Source of the DNA: Lentzea nigeriaca
GTDB lineage: Bacteria; Actinomycetota; Actinomycetes; Mycobacteriales; Pseudonocardiaceae
NCBI RefSeq assembly: GCF_016907955.1
Contig: NZ_JAFBCX010000003.1
Span: forward strand, 620,001-684,000
Direction: 5' to 3'
DNA: 64,000 nt
Shown: positions 1-7,877 of the stretch, in pieces
How the letters are laid out: each line of letters begins with the position of its first letter
Position numbering within the stretch: position 1 is the first letter of the stretch
The notes under the pieces: generated by a model
Told to the model about the DNA's origin: nothing
Databases searched by the model: none
What the model saw: the letters and a program-made list of their open reading frames with translations, nothing else
Program-made: the position numbers and the translations under genes

Positions 1-1
1 C

Positions 2-265
2 GAAACCCCACCGATCGCCGTGGCCATCGCCGCCGCCGCCCTCGGCCTCGCGAGCCTGATCCTCGTGATCTCGGCCTGGCGAGGCGCCCGCAAGGCGGTC
101 CTCCCGCTGATCCTCCTCCGCGCCCTCTCCGCGGCCGCCGCCCTGCCCGCGTTCTTCGAACCCGCAGTTCCCGCACCCGCGATCGCCGCGGCCGGCGTCG
201 TCGTGCTGCTGACCGCCGTGGGCGCGACACTCGTGCTCAAGGGCCGCACGGCGGTGGCGCGATGA
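2..265 (+). CDS. Integral membrane protein, 5' end outside window
   Basis: The frame is open from base 2 with no upstream stop, so the true start probably lies before the window; the first internal start is a GTG at 20. The visible part is almost entirely hydrophobic, with about three membrane segments and a short basic tail ending KGRTAVAR. The stop overlaps the next start as ATGA at 262, so the two membrane genes are translationally coupled. I do not recognise the family, and nothing shows a substrate or activity. Confidence 0.6.
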   Translation, partial: ETPPIAVAIAAAALGLASLILVISAWRGARKAVLPLILLRALSAAAALPAFFEPAVPAPAIAAAGVVVLLTAVGATLVLKGRTAVAR

Positions 266-828
266 GATGGCTGCTCCCGATCGGCCCCGCGGCGATCGCG
301 ATCCTCCGGCTGATCCTCCCGTACGACACGACCGACGACCCGGCAACGGTCCTGCAGAAGGTCGCCGCGGCACCCGACGCGCAGAACTGGGTGGTCTGGC
401 TGGGTTTCGTCGGGATGCTGACTCTGGCGCCGGCGGTGCTCTGGATCGCGAACGTCACCCGCGAGCACGCGCCGAAGCTCACGACGGCGGCCGTCGTCCT
501 GCTCGTCCCCGCCTATCTGTCGATCGGCCTGCTCGTCGCGGAGGACGCCGCGGCGCTCAACGGCGACACGATCACGCACCCCGTTCTCACCTCCGCCACC
601 GCGGTTTTCGTGGCGGGCCACGTGATCGGCACGGTGCTGCTGGGCGCCGCGATGTGGCAGGCGGGCCTCCCCCGCTGGGCGGCGGTGGCAACGGCGGTCT
701 CCCAGCCGTTGCACTTCGTAGCCGCGGTCATCATCACCAGTCACGAGCTCGACTTCGCGGCATGGGGCCTGAACGCCGCCGGGTTCGCGGCACTGGCGAT
801 CACCGCGCGACAACGCGTCCACGTCTGA
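262..828 (+). CDS. Six-segment integral membrane protein, unknown function
   Basis: A 188-residue protein with about six hydrophobic stretches (near residues 4-20, 44-64, 73-93, 108-131, 137-158 and 166-182) and only short loops. No catalytic motif or known transporter signature was seen. The ATG overlaps the stop of the preceding membrane gene, which suggests that the two products act together, perhaps as a small membrane complex. Codon use is ordinary for the region. The gene is real by length, composition and coupling, but its function is unknown. Confidence 0.75.
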   Translation: MRWLLPIGPAAIAILRLILPYDTTDDPATVLQKVAAAPDAQNWVVWLGFVGMLTLAPAVLWIANVTREHAPKLTTAAVVLLVPAYLSIGLLVAEDAAALNGDTITHPVLTSATAVFVAGHVIGTVLLGAAMWQAGLPRWAAVATAVSQPLHFVAAVIITSHELDFAAWGLNAAGFAALAITARQRVHV

Positions 829-911
829 CCGGTATGTCGCCGGCTGTCCTGACGGGCAGCCGGTTTGTCGCGTTCGCCGCAACTCGACCGATCCGTTGTA
901 CCGGAATCCGG

Positions 912-939
912 GAAACCGGTTTCGCGCGGAACCGGTTTC
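912..939. promoter_or_regulatory. LacI-type palindromes upstream of the GH3 gene
   Basis: GAAACCGGTTTC at 912-923 is a perfect 12-base palindrome with the central CG typical of LacI/GalR-family operators. A second near copy, GAACCGGTTTCG, follows at 929-940. They lie 60-90 bases before the beta-glucosidase start and just before the CebR-like site. The binding protein is not identified. Confidence 0.5.
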
Positions 940-951
940 GGCTAGACATTG

Positions 952-965
952 TGAGAGCGCTCCCA
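952..965. promoter_or_regulatory. CebR-like operator before the GH3 beta-glucosidase
   Basis: TGAGAGCGCTCCCA differs at one base from TGGGAGCGCTCCCA, the known binding site of the actinomycete cellobiose repressor CebR. It sits 37 bases upstream of the GH3 start. Perfect copies of the same site precede the GH9 cellulase at the other end of the window, so both genes are probably repressed until cello-oligosaccharides are present. Confidence 0.7.
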
Positions 966-1002
966 CAGACGCTGCCGCCGCACGAGCCCTCTCGGAGACC
1001 AC

Positions 1003-3237
1003 ATGGATCGCGACGACGTGCCCTACCTCGACGCCACGCTGCCCACCGCGATGCGGGTCGCCGACCTCCTCGGCCGCATGACGCTGCCGGAGAAGATCGG
1101 GCAGATGATGCAGCTGGACTCGAGGGAGGACCTCGACGACCACGTGTTGCGCAAGCACGTCGGCTCGATCCTGCACACCTCGCCGGAGCGGGTGCTGCGC
1201 GCGCACGACCTCACGGCGCGGACGCGGCTCCAGGTGCCGCTGCTGATCGCCGAGGACTGCATCCACGGTCATTCGTTCCACGAGGGCGCCACGATCTTCC
1301 CGACCCAGCTCGGCATGGCGGCGACGTGGGACCCGAGTCTCGTCGAGCAGGTCGCACGGGTCACCGCGGTCGAGGCCGCGGCGACGGGTGTGCACTGGAC
1401 GTTCTCGCCGGTGCTCTGCATCGCGCGGGACCTGCGCTGGGGCCGCGTCGACGAGACGTTCGGCGAGGACCCTGTGCTGATCGGTGAGCTCGCGGCGGCG
1501 ATGGTGCGCGGCTACCAGGGCGACGGCCTCACCGACGAGACGGCGATCCTCGCCACCGCCAAGCACTTCGCCGGGTACTCGGAGACGCAGGGCGGCCGGG
1601 ACGCCAGCGAGGCCGACCTGTCGCGGCGCAAGCTGCGGTCGTGGTTCCTGCCGCCGTTCGAGCGGGTCGCGAAGGAGGGCTGCGCGACGTTCATGCTCGG
1701 CTACCAGACGACCGACGGCGTGCCGATCACGGTGAACTCGTGGCTGCTGGACGAGGTGCTGCGCGGCGAGTGGGGCTACCAGGGCACGTTGATCACCGAC
1801 TGGGACAACGTGGGTCGCATGGTCTGGGAGCAGAAGCTGCAGCCCGACTACGCGCACGCCGCCGCGGCGGCGGTGAAGGCGGGCAACGACATGATCATGA
1901 CGACGCCGCAGTTCTTCGAGGGCGCGCTGCAGGCCGTCGAGGAGGGTCTGCTCGACGAGAAGGACCTCGACCAGGCGGTCAGCCGGATCCTGACGCTCAA
2001 GTTCGATCTGGGCCTGTTCGAGAACCCGCGCAGGCCCGACCTCGGACGCCAGCAGGTCGTGATCGGCCACGAGGACCACGTGGCGCTGAACCTCCAGGTG
2101 GCGCGGCGTTCACTGGTGCTGCTGCGCAACGAGGGCGTGCTGCCGCTCGGCAAGGGCAAGATCGCGGTCGTCGGTCCTCTCGCGGACGACGCGCAGACCC
2201 AGCTCGGCGACTGGGCGGGCTCGTCCGGCCAGGCCGACTGGCTGCCCGACGGCCAGCCGCGCGACATGATCACGACGGTGCTGGACGGCCTGCGCGAGCT
2301 CTCCTCGCAGGAGGTCACGTACGCGCGCGGCGCGGACATCCTGACGCTCGAACCGGACCCCGAGGGCGAGACGTTCCCGGACGGCCAGCCGCGGCCGCGC
2401 ATCGTCCAGCCGTGCCCGCCGGACGCCGCGCTGATCGCCGAAGCCGTTGCGACCGCGGAAGCGGCGGACTACGTGGTGGCCGTCGTCGGCGACCGCATCG
2501 AACTCGTCGGTGAGGGCCGGTCCACCGCCACGCTCGACCTGATCGGCGGCCAGATCGCGCTGCTGGACGCGCTCGCGGAGACCGGCAAGCCGATGATCGT
2601 CGTGCTGCTCGCCTCGAAGCCGCTGGTGCTGCCGGAGTCGGCCCGCAACGCCGCCGCGCTGCTGTGGGTCGCGAACCCCGGCATGCGGGGCGGTCGTGCG
2701 ATCGCCGAGCTGCTGCACGGCCTGATCGAGCCGAGCGGCCGCCTGCCGATCTCGTTCGCGGCGCACGCGGGGCAGCAGCCGACGTACTACAACCAGATCC
2801 GCGGCCAGCACGGCTCCCGCTACGCCGACCTCACGCAGGAGCCGGCGTTCGCGTTCGGCGAGGGCCTGTCGTACACGACCGTCGAGTACGGCGACCTGCA
2901 CGTGGAGACGGCAGTGCTGCGGCCGGACGAGACCGTGCGGGCCTCGATCACGCTGGCCAACACCGGTTCCCGGCCCGCCCGCGAGACCGTGCAGGTCTAC
3001 GTGAGCGACGCCGTCACGTCGGTCAGCTGGGCCGACAAGGAGCTCAAGACGTTCAAGCAGGTCGACCTGGAACCCGGCGAGTCGGCGAAGGTCTCCCTGG
3101 AGCTGCCGGTGTCGGCCTGCACGATCGTCGACCAGCACGGCCGCCGCGTGGTCGAGCCCGGCGAGTTCGTCCTCCTGGTGGGTCCGAGCTCGAAGGACCT
3201 CCGCCGGGCGGAGTTCACCGTAAAGCCTCAGTTCTGA
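1003..3237 (+). CDS. Glycoside hydrolase family 3 beta-glucosidase-type enzyme
   Basis: A 744-residue GH3 enzyme that should release terminal beta-linked sugars, most likely glucose from cello-oligosaccharides. The N-terminal barrel starts with the typical DLLGRMTLPEKIGQMMQ stretch; KHFAGY lies near residues 187-192, and TDWDN near 265-269 places the nucleophile at Asp266. An alpha/beta sandwich follows, and residues from about 635 form the fibronectin-like C-terminal domain. There is no signal peptide, so it probably acts in the cytoplasm on imported oligosaccharides. It has its own promoter region with LacI-type and CebR-type operators, which links it to the GH9 cellulase near 61 kb. Xylosidase or broad specificity cannot be excluded. 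Its 3' end overlaps the convergent galactokinase-like gene by 23 bases. Confidence 0.93.
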   Translation: MDRDDVPYLDATLPTAMRVADLLGRMTLPEKIGQMMQLDSREDLDDHVLRKHVGSILHTSPERVLRAHDLTARTRLQVPLLIAEDCIHGHSFHEGATIFPTQLGMAATWDPSLVEQVARVTAVEAAATGVHWTFSPVLCIARDLRWGRVDETFGEDPVLIGELAAAMVRGYQGDGLTDETAILATAKHFAGYSETQGGRDASEADLSRRKLRSWFLPPFERVAKEGCATFMLGYQTTDGVPITVNSWLLDEVLRGEWGYQGTLITDWDNVGRMVWEQKLQPDYAHAAAAAVKAGNDMIMTTPQFFEGALQAVEEGLLDEKDLDQAVSRILTLKFDLGLFENPRRPDLGRQQVVIGHEDHVALNLQVARRSLVLLRNEGVLPLGKGKIAVVGPLADDAQTQLGDWAGSSGQADWLPDGQPRDMITTVLDGLRELSSQEVTYARGADILTLEPDPEGETFPDGQPRPRIVQPCPPDAALIAEAVATAEAADYVVAVVGDRIELVGEGRSTATLDLIGGQIALLDALAETGKPMIVVLLASKPLVLPESARNAAALLWVANPGMRGGRAIAELLHGLIEPSGRLPISFAAHAGQQPTYYNQIRGQHGSRYADLTQEPAFAFGEGLSYTTVEYGDLHVETAVLRPDETVRASITLANTGSRPARETVQVYVSDAVTSVSWADKELKTFKQVDLEPGESAKVSLELPVSACTIVDQHGRRVVEPGEFVLLVGPSSKDLRRAEFTVKPQF

Positions 3238-4006
3238 AGGAAGCAGGGGTGATCGTGAGGTAGCGGGGAGGGGTCTCCACCGCCTTCGTGATCGCCTTCT
3301 TCACCGCGGGGACCAGGTCCGCGTCGACCAGCGCGACAGCGGGCCTGCCCGGCGGGTCGACCAGCATGCTCGCACCGCGCGCGCCGGCGGCCAGCGCGGC
3401 ACGGACCACCGCGTCCTGCACGGGATCCGGATCCTGGGTCTGGTGGTACGCGGTCAAAGCCGCCCCGAGATCCTCACCGTCCCACACGTACGGCCGCTCC
3501 ACCTGCGGTTCCATCCTCCGCACCCGCGTGTCAACCACCAGAAAACGATGAAGGGAACCTTCATCCTTGTGAGGTGGATGAACGTTCCCTTCATCGCAAG
3601 CGGTGGGGGGCCGTGCGAGGTCGCGGAGCGCCAGGGTCACGGCTGTGCGTAGCGCTTCGCCGGCGGACAGGCCGCTGCCCTGGGGCAGGTCGACGCTGCA
3701 CATCAGGGTGGCGCCGCCGGGGAAGGCGGCCAGCGGGGCTGCCCAGGCTGGGACGTCGTCGGAAGGCAGCACAGCGCGTTCGGTCGGCCGGTTCACCGAC
3801 ACCAGTTCGAGCTTGCCGTCGTCTCGCCGGTCCCCCGCCACGATCGCACCCCACTTGGCGTGCACCTTCACGGCGCCACCGAGCAGGTTCAGCACGCCCG
3901 GCGCGTACCAGACGCCCTCGGCGGGGCGGCCGAACGTGCGCCGGAACGCGTGCGGCACCAGCCTGAGCTCCGGCGCGATCTCCGGCCGATCCGCGATGTC
4001 GGTCAT
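3215..4006 (-). CDS. Degenerate galactokinase-like (GHMP) protein, last gene of the lipid operon
   Basis: A 263-residue protein that resembles galactokinase at three places: FGRPAEGVWYAPGVLNLLG (residues 25-43), DLPQGSGLSAGEAL (106-119) and a C-terminal ALVDADLVPAVKKAI stretch (about 225-239). Galactokinases are near 390 residues. Here the GEHTDYN sugar motif is replaced, the serine-rich ATP loop is altered and the middle of the protein is missing. At the missing part, residues about 138-154 are encoded by a palindromic repeat (3546-3596). The ATG overlaps the methyltransferase stop (ATGA), so it is still expressed with the operon. It may be a decaying gene or a non-catalytic relative; kinase activity is doubtful. 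Confidence 0.7.
   Translation of the reverse strand: MTDIADRPEIAPELRLVPHAFRRTFGRPAEGVWYAPGVLNLLGGAVKVHAKWGAIVAGDRRDDGKLELVSVNRPTERAVLPSDDVPAWAAPLAAFPGGATLMCSVDLPQGSGLSAGEALRTAVTLALRDLARPPTACDEGNVHPPHKDEGSLHRFLVVDTRVRRMEPQVERPYVWDGEDLGAALTAYHQTQDPDPVQDAVVRAALAAGARGASMLVDPPGRPAVALVDADLVPAVKKAITKAVETPPRYLTITPASFRTEALR
3546..3596. repeat. Long hairpin repeat inside the galactokinase-like gene
   Basis: Two 21-base arms (3546-3566 and 3576-3596) are reverse complements with one mismatch, separated by a 9-base loop. Each arm is itself close to palindromic (ATGAAGG...CCTTCAT). It keeps the reading frame open and encodes a peptide repeat of the form DEG...KDEG. It looks like a small REP or MITE-type element that landed in the gene. 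Confidence 0.7.
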
Positions 4007-5736
4007 GACTTCCGGGCCAGCAGCCGGTAGGCGTTGCCCCGGTCGCTGCGGTGGGCGAGGAACCGGTTCACGGTCTGGTCCAGCGCCATCGCGACGAAGA
4101 ACGCCGGAATTCCCAGCGACCACACCAGGAAGCTGCGGGTCCTGCGCAGCCGCACCCGTTCCGGACGCCAGGGAGCCGGTGTGCGGGGCGCGATGTTGCC
4201 GAGGAACAGCAGCAACGCCAGCGTGAAGTCGTTGCACAGGTGGGCTTTCGAGCGTTCCTTGGCCACTGTGGTCAGTCCGCGGTCGGCGAGCGCGTGTTCC
4301 AGGTTGTCGATCGGCATCATGTGCTGGTGCTGCGGCTGGAACCACGGCATCCAGTACTGCCCGAACAACCGCCCGAGCCGCCACTCCGGGTCCGGCAGCT
4401 CGATCAGCAGGTAACCGCCCTCTGGCAGCACGTCCGCGGCGATGTCGAGCTCCTCCCACGGATCGCGCACGTGCTCCAGGTAGTGGTGCATGCTGATCAC
4501 GTCGTAACGGCCCTTGAGCTCGCCCGCGAACTCCTTGAAGCTGCCCCGGTAGGCGTGCTCGATCCGGCCCAGCCGCGCCGCGTCCTCGATGGCCGCGCCC
4601 TGGTCCAGCCCGTCGAACACGGTCTGCGGCAGCACTTCCTTGGCGCCCAGGCAGAAGTGCGCGTGCCCGGACCCGACGTCGAGCCACCGCTCCGGCTTCG
4701 TGAACGGCTCGACCATGCGCGCCCGGCCGTAGTACGGATCGGTCTTGCCGGAGAACACCGCCTCCGCCGAGGTTTCGCCGAGGCCGTCGTAGAAGTCGCG
4801 GTAGTAGAAGCCCAGGCCCTCTTCCGAAAGCCGCGGGTTCTGCCAAACGTGTCCACATCGGACACAGCGGTCCATCGTGAACCTGCCGGGCTTGCGCTGC
4901 ACCAGGTCCGTTGCCGTCACCCAGCGGCGCAGGTCGGTGCTGCCACACGACGGGCAGTTGTCGCGCCGGGCCTCGTGGAAGTTCTTGTCCCGGTTCTGCT
5001 CGTACCAGGGCGTGGCCTGCCTGAGGTGTTCGGCCTGGCGCTTCTCGGCCGTGGACTTCTTGCCACCGGCCGTCTTCACCCACAGGTACGGGGTGCGCAG
5101 GACCCGCGGCACCCACAGGTCGCGGGGCCGCAACGGCGTTCCGGCGAACACCAGGATCGGGTGCGCCCAGTACGCGGCCACCGCGACGAGCCCCCACGGC
5201 CACGCCGTGACCAGAGCCGCGACGACCGCCGCGTACCCGATGACCGAGCCCGCGATCCACAGCGACGGCCGCTTCCCGAGCTGCCGCAACGTCGCCGCGC
5301 GGTAGCCGAGGTCGTACGGCCCGGCCTTCAGCCCCGGTGCCACCGCGATGTCGACCTGTGCCCGCACGTGGTCCTTGACCCTGCGCACGTACGCGACGAA
5401 CTCGGTCGGGTCGTCCGTGTTGATCTTCTCGACGTACGGCTCGCGCACCAGGACGGCCTGCGAGGCGCTGATCCCGCGGGCCCACTGGTCGGTGCGGTAC
5501 TCGGCCGGGTCGACCGACCCGAGCAGGTCGATCGCGGCCACCGTCGGCAGGTCGGGCGGCACGAGGTCGACCAGGTCCGCGTCGGTTTCCCACGAGCCCT
5601 CGGGACGCACACCGGTCGCGGTGAGGAGCGAATGCCCACCCGCGCCCTTGGCGAGCACTCGCAGCTTGGACGCGCGGGAACGCAGGCGCAGCACGTCCAG
5701 CAGGACGACGAGCACCACCAACACGCTGAGGATCAC
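4003..5736 (-). CDS. Membrane-anchored zinc-ribbon SAM-dependent methyltransferase
   Basis: A 577-residue protein starting with GTG at 5736, overlapping the glycosyltransferase stop as GTGA. In order: an N-terminal membrane segment (about 2-16), an unrecognised soluble region, two closely spaced membrane segments (about 158-197), a zinc ribbon with Cys261, Cys264, Cys291 and Cys294, then a class I methyltransferase with the SAM loop WLDVGSGHAH at 351-360 and a motif MHHYLEHVRDPWEEL. A further hydrophobic segment (SFLVWSLGIPAFFVAMAL) lies near the C-terminus. It probably methylates a membrane-bound product of the neighbouring synthase or its sugar. The fused N-terminal half is unusual and its role is unknown. 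Confidence 0.85.
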   Translation of the reverse strand: MILSVLVVLVVLLDVLRLRSRASKLRVLAKGAGGHSLLTATGVRPEGSWETDADLVDLVPPDLPTVAAIDLLGSVDPAEYRTDQWARGISASQAVLVREPYVEKINTDDPTEFVAYVRRVKDHVRAQVDIAVAPGLKAGPYDLGYRAATLRQLGKRPSLWIAGSVIGYAAVVAALVTAWPWGLVAVAAYWAHPILVFAGTPLRPRDLWVPRVLRTPYLWVKTAGGKKSTAEKRQAEHLRQATPWYEQNRDKNFHEARRDNCPSCGSTDLRRWVTATDLVQRKPGRFTMDRCVRCGHVWQNPRLSEEGLGFYYRDFYDGLGETSAEAVFSGKTDPYYGRARMVEPFTKPERWLDVGSGHAHFCLGAKEVLPQTVFDGLDQGAAIEDAARLGRIEHAYRGSFKEFAGELKGRYDVISMHHYLEHVRDPWEELDIAADVLPEGGYLLIELPDPEWRLGRLFGQYWMPWFQPQHQHMMPIDNLEHALADRGLTTVAKERSKAHLCNDFTLALLLFLGNIAPRTPAPWRPERVRLRRTRSFLVWSLGIPAFFVAMALDQTVNRFLAHRSDRGNAYRLLARKS

Positions 5737-6860
5737 CCGGCCACCACCTTCTCCAGTCGGTCGGCCGCGGCCGCTGCGCCGCCTGCCGCCAAGAACGACT
5801 CGCGCACCAGCTCCGCGGCGGCCGCGTACTCCGGCTCGTCCAGCACGGATTCCAGTGCACTGCGAATATCCGCGGCGCGTGCCCGCGAGTAGGTCAGCCG
5901 CACGCCCGCGCCCGCTGCGACGACCTGGCCGGCAACAGTCGGCTGGTCGTCCCGGATCGGGGCCACGACCAGCGGCAATCCATGCGCCAACGCCTCGCAG
6001 ACCGTGTTGTGGCCGCCGTGGCTGACGACCGCGTCGAGGTGCGGCATCAACGCGAGTTGCGGCACGGACGGGAGCATGAGGACGTTCGGGGATGCTGGGC
6101 GCGGCTCGGCGACCATGATCACCTGGAGGTCGAGATCCGCCACCGCGTCCAGGGTCTGGCCGAGGAAACGCTCGCCCGCCGGGCCGTTCAACGTCCCCAG
6201 CGACACGAGAACCCGGCGCTGTCCGGTGAGTCGTCGCCACGGGAAGTCAACCCGTTCCACCCGGTGCGTGAGCGCGGGCCCGACGAAGGCCACTTCCTCG
6301 CCGAACTCCTGCCCCACCAGCGCCGCCGAGCTGTAGACCAGCACCAGCAGATCGGAGAACCTGATGTCCCCACCCGCGAAGTCGTGCAGCAGGTCCCGCA
6401 CCCACGCGTCGACCTTCGGCATCGTCCTCAGTGGATTGACCAGCTCGGCCGTGGTCGACGCCGAGGTCACCCACGGCAGACCGGCGTGCCGCGCCACCAG
6501 CGGCCCGGCGAGCGCCTGCTGATCAGCGATGATCACGTCCGGCGCGAACAACCTGACCGCGTCCGAGACTCCCGGCACCATCGAGTGCCCGAGCGGGAGG
6601 AGGAACTCCTCCCAGAAGAACTTCAGCACGGCCATTCCGCGCAACGCGAGCCACCGCTCCCGCTTGGCCCGGATATCCGCCTCCAGCACGTCGTCGATCG
6701 CGGGAAAGACGACCGCGTTGTCCGGCAGCAACGGCCGGAGAGTGCCCGGATGCCCGACCCACGCGACGTCGTGCCCACGCGCCAGCAGCTCGCCGCCGAC
6801 GGACGCGGTCGGGTTGACGTGGCCGGTCAGCGGCGGCACCACGAACAGGAACCGGCTCAT
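5733..6860 (-). CDS. GT1-family (MGT-like) glycosyltransferase
   Basis: A 375-residue two-domain GT-B enzyme. The N-terminal acceptor domain begins SRFLFVVPPLTGHVNP, with the usual catalytic His at residue 14. The C-terminal donor domain has HGGHNTVCEALAHGLPLVV at about 281-299, followed by a DQ pair, as in macrolide and lipid glycosyltransferases of family 1. The ATG at 6860 overlaps the hydrolase stop (ATGA). In this operon it most likely attaches a nucleotide-activated sugar to the lipid or polyketide product. The sugar donor cannot be read from the sequence, and no sugar-nucleotide genes lie in the window. Confidence 0.92.
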   Translation of the reverse strand: MSRFLFVVPPLTGHVNPTASVGGELLARGHDVAWVGHPGTLRPLLPDNAVVFPAIDDVLEADIRAKRERWLALRGMAVLKFFWEEFLLPLGHSMVPGVSDAVRLFAPDVIIADQQALAGPLVARHAGLPWVTSASTTAELVNPLRTMPKVDAWVRDLLHDFAGGDIRFSDLLVLVYSSAALVGQEFGEEVAFVGPALTHRVERVDFPWRRLTGQRRVLVSLGTLNGPAGERFLGQTLDAVADLDLQVIMVAEPRPASPNVLMLPSVPQLALMPHLDAVVSHGGHNTVCEALAHGLPLVVAPIRDDQPTVAGQVVAAGAGVRLTYSRARAADIRSALESVLDEPEYAAAAELVRESFLAAGGAAAAADRLEKVVAG

Positions 6861-7624
6861 GACGGCAACCAGTCCAGCAGCACGTCGAGCAGCTCGGCCG
6901 TGGCTTCGCGCAACACCGTGTGCCCCAGCCCGGACACGATGTGCAGGCGGCACGACGGGATCCGCTCCCGCAGTTCCGCGGCCGCGCCGATCAGCTCGGA
7001 CTCGGCACCGAACACGCCGAGCACCGGGCACTGCACCTGGGTCAGGTCGAGTTTCGCGCCGGAGCCGAGGTCGTCGATCAACGTCGTCCCGTTGAGCAAC
7101 GCGTCGGCGTTCACGGCGAGCCGCGCGATCTTGCGTTGACCGAGGGCCATCAACTGGTCCTGCGTCCGGTCGAACTCCAGGCCCAGCGCGGCGACCGTCA
7201 GCGTGTTGGTGATGTCCTCGAACCACGCGTCGCCGACCACTCCCCCGCACGCCGACTCGACGAGCACGACGCCGGCAACCCGTTCGGGGGACTGGACGGC
7301 CGCGTGCATCGCGACCACCCCGCCGTAACTGTTGCCCAGCAGGAAAACCGGTTCGGTCACGCCGATCTCGTCCAGCACGGCGACGAGGTCGAGCGCGCTC
7401 TCCTCCGGCGTGTAACCGGAGGGCGGACGTTCGGACAGACCGTGTCCGCGCAGGTCGAACAGCACCGTACCGAACCCGGCCTTGGCGAGCGGCGCGGCCA
7501 GCGTGTAGTAGAAGCTCGACAGGTTGTCCATCACCAGGCCGTGCACGAACACCACGGTCGGCGCGTCCTCTGGCCCGAGCCGTTGCACGTGGAAGCGCAG
7601 CCCTCGGGCGTGAACGTCAGACAC
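6857..7624 (-). CDS. Alpha/beta hydrolase (type II thioesterase-like or esterase)
   Basis: A 255-residue alpha/beta hydrolase with the oxyanion region VVFVHG near residue 25, the nucleophile elbow GNSYGG and a late His in GLGHTVLR, which together give a Ser-Asp-His triad. The protein has neither a signal peptide nor a lid insertion. Its start lies eight bases inside the ACP gene. In a synthase operon without a built-in thioesterase, the likely jobs are release of the finished chain from the carrier protein or removal of stalled acyl groups. It could instead hydrolyse or cyclise the mature product. Confidence 0.88.
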   Translation of the reverse strand: MSDVHARGLRFHVQRLGPEDAPTVVFVHGLVMDNLSSFYYTLAAPLAKAGFGTVLFDLRGHGLSERPPSGYTPEESALDLVAVLDEIGVTEPVFLLGNSYGGVVAMHAAVQSPERVAGVVLVESACGGVVGDAWFEDITNTLTVAALGLEFDRTQDQLMALGQRKIARLAVNADALLNGTTLIDDLGSGAKLDLTQVQCPVLGVFGAESELIGAAAELRERIPSCRLHIVSGLGHTVLREATAELLDVLLDWLPS

Positions 7625-7877
7625 GAGCCGTGATGTGGTCGACGAGACGGCCGACGGACATCGCCATGATCTCGTCGATGTCCATGTCCGCCAGGAACGC
7701 CACCAGGTCGACGCCGTAGTGGGCGTTGAGCTTGTCCGCCAGTGCGACGAACTCGATCGACTCCAGGCCGAGGTCGTCGCTGAACGTGGTGTCCCTGGTG
7801 ATCTCCACGCCCAGCAGGAAGTCAGGCCCGACCACCTCGGTGATCATCTTGGCGACCTGCTGCAGCACCTCGTCCAT
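7617..7877 (-). CDS. Free-standing acyl carrier protein
   Basis: An 86-residue acidic four-helix carrier protein. DLGLESIEFVALADKL carries the phosphopantetheine serine at residue 40. The ATG at 7877 overlaps the stop of the KS-AT-DH gene (ATGA); a longer open frame upstream of this start is only shadow. The LGLES site differs from the SIDSIKR sites of the tandem ACPs in the large synthase, so this carrier probably serves another step, such as starter loading, chain transfer to the hydrolase, or presentation to the glycosyltransferase. Confidence 0.92.
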   Translation of the reverse strand: MDEVLQQVAKMITEVVGPDFLLGVEITRDTTFSDDLGLESIEFVALADKLNAHYGVDLVAFLADMDIDEIMAMSVGRLVDHITARV

